In this document: piece after piece, positions 57,987-64,000 of the stretch
Numbering within the stretch: the stretch's first letter is position 1
Layout: each line of letters begins with the position of its first letter
Origin: Leuctra nigra
Taxonomy: Eukaryota > Arthropoda > Insecta > Plecoptera > Leuctridae
NCBI GenBank assembly: GCA_934045905.1
Contig: OW203762.1
Location: 15,098,345-15,162,344, forward strand
Length of the DNA: 64,000 nucleotides
Reading direction: 5' to 3'
Position numbers and translations under genes: made by a program
Notes under the pieces: generated by a model
What the model saw: only the letters and a program-made list of their open reading frames with translations
Told to the model about the DNA's origin: nothing
Databases searched by the model: none

Positions 57987-59861
57987 TTAAAGTCTGATTC
58001 TTAATTTTTATGACGTCATTTCCGGTTCCGGTTATAGTACATTTCTAATTCAATAATAATAATAGCGGGTTGTCTACAGCTCTAAGCCGGCCGTTTCCCG
58101 CACTCCAGACGCCACCTCTCTCTGTCCGTCCAGTCATCATCACCAATTCCTCTTCTTGACATGTCCAGCAGCACCTGTTTCTTCCAATCCTCTTCTGGTC
58201 GCCCTCGTCTTCTTCTACCAGGAGGTAACCAAGACTCTAATCTTTTTGGCCACCTCTGAGGTTCCATGCGCTGAACATGCCCATACCAAACAAGTCTATT
58301 TGTTTCTATACAATTAACCACCGTCTTTTCTACTCCCATCCGTCTTCTTATCTCCTCATTCCTCACGTGCTCTAATCTTGAGACTCCACAACTCCTTCTT
58401 AAGAAATCCATTTCCACTGCAAGCAGCCTTTCTCTATCCCTCTGCGTCATCTCCCACGTTTCTGCACCATACAGAAGTATGCTTTGAACTATCGTCTGGT
58501 ATATTCTTTTTTTTGTGGTTTTACCTACACTCCCGGACCAGAGTAACGAATTGAGCTTCTGTATTGCCTGTCTCGCCTGACCAATACGACAGGATATCTC
58601 TCTCCTACTGTTTCCTTCTTTATCAATTACAGTTCCCAAGTACTTATATTGCTCACACACCTCGATACACTGTCCATTCAAATCCAAGCCCTCTCCAAAC
58701 TCCTTGCCAACCACCAGATATTTCGTCTTTGTAACGCTGATTCTTAATCCAGCCTCCTCATATGCATCATTAAGCTTCCTCAGCATAAAATCAATGTCAT
58801 ACTCATCTGAGGCCATTAATATCTGATCATCAGCAAAGAGGAGAGTATGAAGAAGTTCACCACCAACGTCAATTCCCATGCCCCTGCATTTCCTCTGCCA
58901 CTCTTTTAAAATCTCGTTGACATACACTTTGAATAGAGTGGGAGATAAGCAACACCCTTGCCGTAGACCTTTTGTTATTATGAAAGGTTGCGACAATTTA
59001 TTTCCACTTTTAACAACACTCTCCTGTTGGTAATACATACTCTTTATAGTGTTGATATACTTGCTGCTGATCCCACTCTCATCCAATATTTTAAAGAGGT
59101 TCTTAAGAGGTACCGTGTCATATGCCTTTTCCAAATCTATAAATACAAGATGCGTATCGGTGTTCCTTGCCTTTCGCTTCGAAATCACTTGCTTTATGGA
59201 GAAAATATTGTCTACACATGATCTGCCTGCTGTGAAGCCACATTGTTCCTCGTCAATATTAATCTGGTCTTCAAGTCGCTTCTTAATAACCCGCCCATAC
59301 AGTCTACCCACTGATGAAGTCACGCTTATCCCCCTGTAGTTCTTACATTCGAGTCGAGATCCCTTCTTGAAGATGGATGTAACATACGCCAATTTCCACT
59401 CCTTGGGTATGCAATCCTCTTCAATTAAACACTTGTTAAATATACAGGCCATTATCTCGAGAACAACATCTGGGGCACTCTTGACCAACTCAATGTGCAC
59501 ACCTCCAGGACCCGGGCTTCTCCCATTCTTGATGCCTTTCAAAGCGAACTTGATCTCCTCCTTTGAAATCCTCTCCACTCTTTCATTTGACTTCGTAGCC
59601 CTGAGCACCTCCTCTAACCCATCCCGATACTCATCTCTATCCTCATAAAGCATCTTACTATAATAATTTACCCATCGGTTCGCGCTAATCATCTGCACTC
59701 GCGCCGAATTCCGATGATCCTGTCTCAAATTCTTAATTATCTTCCATGCTTCTTTTTGTTTGGTTCTCAGCAAACACCGATCTACTTCTTCACATTTCTT
59801 CTCCCAACTCTCACTTTTCTTCTTCTTAACCATCTTCTTCACCTCTCTACTCATTCGAGCA

Positions 59862-62216
59862 TCTAGTGGAGCGGTCGCTCCACCCAGCCAAGTCGTACTA
59901 TACACTCACAGTCACTCAACATACCGTAAATGCCTAATAAACTGAGGAGCAGACCAAACACTTTTACTGTAAGCAACAACATGGCATTTTCGGCCTACTG
60001 GATCTCAAAATTGGTAAATCTCACATTGTTGCGAAATATCTTAATTTCGAGCTATGGCCCACCCCACTACATATACCAAATTTGGGAACAATAGGTTATG
60101 CCATTTGCGCGCTAGAGGACCGAGAAAACAGTGAAATTACACCACTTTCTGATTCTGAAGATGATGATGATTCTGATGATATCACGAAACGTCGCTATCA
60201 CCGCCACAGCCTAAACGGCTGAACCGATCGACCTGAAATTTTTACCACATGTGCACTTTTGGCGTCTGAAGTGCCTTTTTATAAAACCAACCGGAAGCCG
60301 CCATTTTGAAACCGGAAGTGACGTCATAACTCAAAAACGTCTGGACCGATTAGAACGAAATTAGCGCCATTCGATTTAGATGGCCATCTATATGAAGTAT
60401 CAATAAAAAAAATATTATTTTCTTATTTTCTAAACCGGAAGTGACGTCATAAATACGCAATATTTAACTTATTTCAACAAATTATACTTAAAATACGTAC
60501 ATAATTAACTTACATTGTAACATAGACAATACAATATATATATTCAAGGTAGCAGTGTTCTCGGCCGCCATTCCTGAAACCGGAAGTGACGTCATATATC
60601 TAAAACGCCTGTACCGATTGCAACTGAACTAGCTCCTGCGTATTCATTCTGCTATTTATTTGAAAAATCAATTGTGAAAAATGAATAAATAAATTAATGG
60701 TACCGGAAATGGCGGCAGGAACCACTAAATGAAACCGGAAGTGACGTCATATATTACAAACGGCATGACCGATTTTACGGAAATATAGGGATTAGGAATT
60801 CAGATGGTCGTTCATGAAGGTATCAACTAGATAAAACTAGATTGTTTTCTTATTACCTATACCGGAATTCGGCCGCTATTTCAAAACCGGAAGTGACGTC
60901 ATGTATCGAAAACGGCTGGATCGATTATAACGAAACTTAAGCTATTCTTCTTGGATAATCATTTTCATCTTATACCAAACGCAACTTTTCATAGTAACCA
61001 AATCGGTTGAGGCGTATTTTTTTAAAGAAATTAGTCCCTGCTCGGACATGTGCTACAAGCTGTATGAATAAACTAACAAAAGAAGTGATATCCCAGAAAA
61101 AACACTCCGTGTAAAAATACCAGCCAAGTCTCTTTAACTATAAAAAAAAATAGAAGAAATCTAAAAATTCAGCACTGAAAAGGAGTGATATCAAAAAAGG
61201 AGCCAAGTCAACGAATTTTCCAAATTTTAATCGTACCATTGAAATAAAAATATCAACCCCCGAGAAATACTTAAAAAAAGGACTTGGCGCATCGTTTTTT
61301 TAAAGACATTTTTCTATTCTTAAGCTTATGCCACTCACATACTACGTAGTTCAGAAATGCCTAGAAAAATTGGGACAAAACTTTCAAATTAAATATTGAA
61401 CATTCTGTAAAATATTTTAAATTTAAATATAAGTACGCAAAGAAACATAGCATTGTCTTACAAGCAATAAATACAGAACAGTTGTGTTTGTGATTGGTAG
61501 GTACCTATAGTTTTGTGGGTACATCAACATACCTACTACAGCATTATACTTTGAACCTTCTCGCCGTGTAATTAATTGCTATTAATTAACATTTTATACC
61601 AAAAAAATTCATAAATTACATAACGTATTACTTTAGATAAAAATCTAGTCAGTAATTATTTGAGCAGCATGGCTCAGTGCACTAGTCACTTATACAAATC
61701 TCATTGACGGCCTTCTTGTAATGAGCGCTTTCGCTATTTCCCTCAGTCACGATATTGAGAAGTATGATTGATTAATATGACCCTAGAAATAGTGGCAATA
61801 ACGAATAGACTAGGCCGCTTCCGTTTATTCGTTATTCGTTTATCCGTTTATTTCCTCTGAATATTGACAAAATACCAAAACTGCCAGTAGGTAAGAGTAC
61901 TAGTTATATTAAAACGTAGTATGATTCGTCGATAATGAATGTGATATACTCAGGAAAATATACTTGTAGAGTTCTTCCTATACTTTTAGGATAGAAAAGT
62001 GTCTTTAAAAAAACGATGCGCCAAGTCCTTTTTTTAAGTATTTCTCGGGGGTTGATATTTTTATTTCAATGGTACGATTAAAATTTGGAAAATTCGTTGA
62101 CTTGGCTCCTTTTTTGATATCACTCCTTTTCAGTGCTGAATTTTTAGATTTCTTCTATTTTTTTTTATAGTTAAAGAGACTTGGCTGGTATTTTTACACG
62201 GAGTGTTTTTTCTGGG
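59862..62216 (+). mobile_element. Element E6, longest copy, inserted in the LINE ORF
   Basis: Starts TCTAGTGG after A and ends CTGGG before T. The flanking LINE codons rejoin exactly (K-M-Y then A-R-M), so the boundary is certain to one base and there is no target duplication. It carries five perfect copies of CCGGAAGTGACGTCA. The palindrome has the longest arms and a 719 nt loop of unrelated AT-rich sequence without a gene. Confidence 0.93.
61092..62216. repeat. Terminal palindrome of E6 with large loop
   Basis: Arms 61092-61294 and 62014-62216 (sum 123308), 203 bp each; loop 61295-62013. Confidence 0.95.
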
Positions 62217-64000
62217 TACATCTTTCTATCCTCGAGATCTCGTGTTGATAACCACTTTTTATACATTTCCTTTTTTTCTATCACTAATTCTTCAACTTCT
62301 TTGTTCCACCAATCTTTCCTTACTTCCTGTCTTACTTCTATGCCGAGAGCCTCATTTGCAGCTTCTAGGATAACCCTCTTTATCTTCTCATACAAATCCT
62401 CCGCCTCCGCTTCATGCCAATCACCTTGAAACACATCGCTTATCTTCGCAGCGAGTCTCAATTTGTATAAAAATCTAATGGAGTCTTGACGTAGTAAGTC
62501 CAACTGGAAACGGTCTTGCTGAATTCCAGTAAGACTCCGATCCCGTTTCTCCTTCCTTTTAACATCATGATTCCTAGGTTTGATATTAACACAAGCTCGA
62601 ACCAAGTAGTGGTCGGTACCGCATTCAGCACCTCGGTACACTTTCACATCAGTGGTTTTTAAGAATGAAGATTTCCTCTGTATAACATAGTCAATGATAG
62701 ACTTCCGTCCTAAAGTGGGCTGCGTCCAGGTATACTTATGAATTTCCTTGTGAGGAAAGAATCCATTGCATATTCGTAATGAAAATGCCTCACATAACCC
62801 AATAAGACGCAACCCATTGTCATTAACATGCTCCTCACCAAATCTTCCCACCACTTCATCTCCTATTCTTCTACCAACTCTAGCATTGAGGTCTCCTGTC
62901 AAAATAATTTCCTTCCTATGATTAATGTCACTCAAAAGTTTCGTCAGCTTACGTTCAAACTCGTCCTTCAAGCTCATTGTTGCATCTTCTGTAGGTGCGT
63001 ATACTGCTATAATTACAATACTGTGTCCACGCAATTCTAACTCCATCTTCATGAGTCTCTCATCTACCTCTTCCCAATTGCGGATGCAGCTCCGTAGTTT
63101 CTTGTGCAGAGCAATGGACACTCCAGCCTTGGCACGTTTGCACTTTGTTACTCCACTATAGAAATGTTATAATTGCCAATTTCCTCATTCCCTTGACCCT
63201 TCTTCTTCGTCTCTGTAAGCACCGTTATATCCATCTCATATTTCTCCAACTGGTCAAAGACTTCCTTCTGTTTAGTTCCTAACCCTTGCACATTCCATGT
63301 TCCAATATTCATGTTCCTTGTCCTTGCAAAAATTCGTCGTCGATTGAATCCGTCCAATATCCGAGGCTCAGCGTCTGTGTCTTGAGTACTGTTAGTTTTT
63401 ACAAGTACGGGATACTACCCCATAGCTAAACCCCCAACCTGGAGGACCAGAATTTTCTGTCAGGGTTTATTCCCTTAGTCAACTAGGTCCAGCTATTTCT
63501 GGGCGCCGGATATTCGCCCCCACCCTCTTCCGTTAGCTACATGACATACATCCATTGCATGCCATGCATTGCCCAGGGGTCACGCGACTCATGTCTTCGT
63601 GGACGTGGAAGTAGGATTTGTTGGCCTGTCATGTACATGACGACGAGCATTTCTCAGAGTTTTATTGCTATGCAGACGTTGACGATCCACATAGCCTCTG
63701 AGACTCACTGCCAACCATTTAACCCCCTATTTAATTTCTAATTCAACTATTGATATTCCATAAAGATGACCGTCTGAATGCTTTGGCGATAGTTTAATTC
63801 CGATCGGTCTAGCCGTTTTCGAGATATGACGTCACTTCCGGTTTCAAAATGGCGGCTTCCGGTTGGTTTTATAAAAAGGCACCTCAGACGCCAAAAGTGC
63901 ACATGTGGTAAAAATATCAGATCGATTGGTTAAGCCGTTTAGGCTGTGGCGGTGATAGCGACGTTTCCTGATATCATAATCCTTTACTATAATACGCTTA

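Larger units (their letters stand above)
58082..63357 (-). pseudogene. RTE LINE polyprotein: endonuclease plus reverse transcriptase, broken
   Basis: The AP-endonuclease domain starts at 63357-63148 (N-I-G-T-W-N-V-Q-G-L, then L-T-E-T-K) and continues at 63121-62217 in the next frame (V-Y-A-P-T, G-D-L-N-A-R-V-G, S-I-I-D-Y-V, D-H-Y-L-V). A single missing base near 63160 causes the change of frame. The frame is then split by E6 and resumes at 59861-58082 with the RT domain: S-P-G-P-G-G, F-I-D-L-E-K-A-Y-D-T-V, G-L-R-Q-G-C-C-L-S-P, L-L-F-A-D-D and the C-terminal W-Y-G-H-V-Q-R-M segment. No other stop was seen. It encodes a target-primed reverse transcriptase, now inactive. Confidence 0.9.
58054..63733 (-). 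mobile_element. Near-full-length RTE-type LINE, interrupted by E6
   Basis: ATTTCTAATTCAA stands on both sides (58041-58053 and 63734-63746), a 13 bp target duplication in E4. Without E6 the LINE is about 3.3 kb, the usual RTE size. It has a short 3' UTR of about 20 bases after the stop and a TAT-repeat tail instead of poly-A, both RTE traits. About 370 bases of 5' leader precede the endonuclease frame. Confidence 0.9.
55985..64000 (-). mobile_element. Element E4, outermost, split by E5 and a LINE, open at window end
   Basis: E4 pieces are 55985-56694, 57987-58053 and 63734-64000. They align in order with E2, and the sequence resumes at the expected base on either side of both insertions. The 3' end (55985, CCCCAT on the plus strand) is complete. 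The 5' end with TCTAGTGG would lie beyond 64000 or is lost; similarity fades at about 63985 near the microsatellite. Confidence 0.8.

Noticed and set aside
59868..59905. Start of the 607-residue RT frame inside E6
   Set aside because: The first residues are read from E6 end sequence; true LINE coding begins at 59861.

Overview
This is an AT-rich, gene-poor, intron-bearing metazoan sequence, most likely an insect and possibly a hemipteran. That placement is inferred from the style of the acyl-CoA ligase gene and from the mix of RTE-type LINEs, hAT MITEs, tRNA-like SINEs and foldback elements; it was not tested by a search. Only two host genes can be supported. One is a single-exon gene for a secreted or membrane-tethered Ly-6/uPAR-like protein (3838-4503, +). 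The other is a complete eight-exon gene for an AMP-forming acyl-CoA synthetase of the luciferase/4-coumarate:CoA ligase group (41134-49558, +), whose exons join in frame to 532 residues with all core motifs. Almost everything else recognisable is mobile or repetitive.

Layout: 394-1128 is a 735 bp foldback with 314 bp arms. A SINE-like sequence (7661-7856) runs into a 200-N gap. Next is a DNA transposon (8057-12081 at least) with 32 bp perfect terminal or subterminal inverted repeats, arrays of a GATAGGCCCTTTTGGC motif near both ends, and an intact 899-residue DDE-type transposase-like ORF that starts with fourteen 12-residue repeats. The middle third (12-40 kb) holds 5'-truncated LINEs, MITE-like inverted repeats, a 51-52 bp minisatellite (32399-33010) and a GC-rich retroposon with a 12 bp target duplication (36231-36695). 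Four introns of the ligase gene have taken in repeats.

The most interesting component is a family of six elements, called E1-E6 here: 20158-21492, 42573-43904, 50454-52277, 55985 to beyond the window, 56695-57986 and 59862-62216. Each complete copy starts 5'-TCTAGTGG with a short palindrome and carries a variable microsatellite and repeated cassettes resembling ETS, CRE and YY1 sites. Each ends in a long terminal palindrome (144-203 bp arms, loops of 66 to 719 nt) closing with ATGGG(G). E6 sits inside an RTE LINE open reading frame. Removing it rejoins the LINE codons exactly, so the ends are known to within one base and insertion is between A and T without target duplication, as for Helitrons. 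E5 sits in E4, the LINE also sits in E4 (13 bp duplication), and a hAT MITE sits in E3 (8 bp duplication), which gives a dated nest. E1 and E2 are nearly identical, so the family moved recently.

How the pieces relate: the two host genes show no functional link. The mobile elements share short sequence codes (GCCAAG near the ends of E elements and of the 394-1128 foldback; a GATCGATCTGAAATTT-like module in E elements and in degenerate repeats at 27.7-28.4 kb), which suggests common mobilising proteins that are not encoded in this window.
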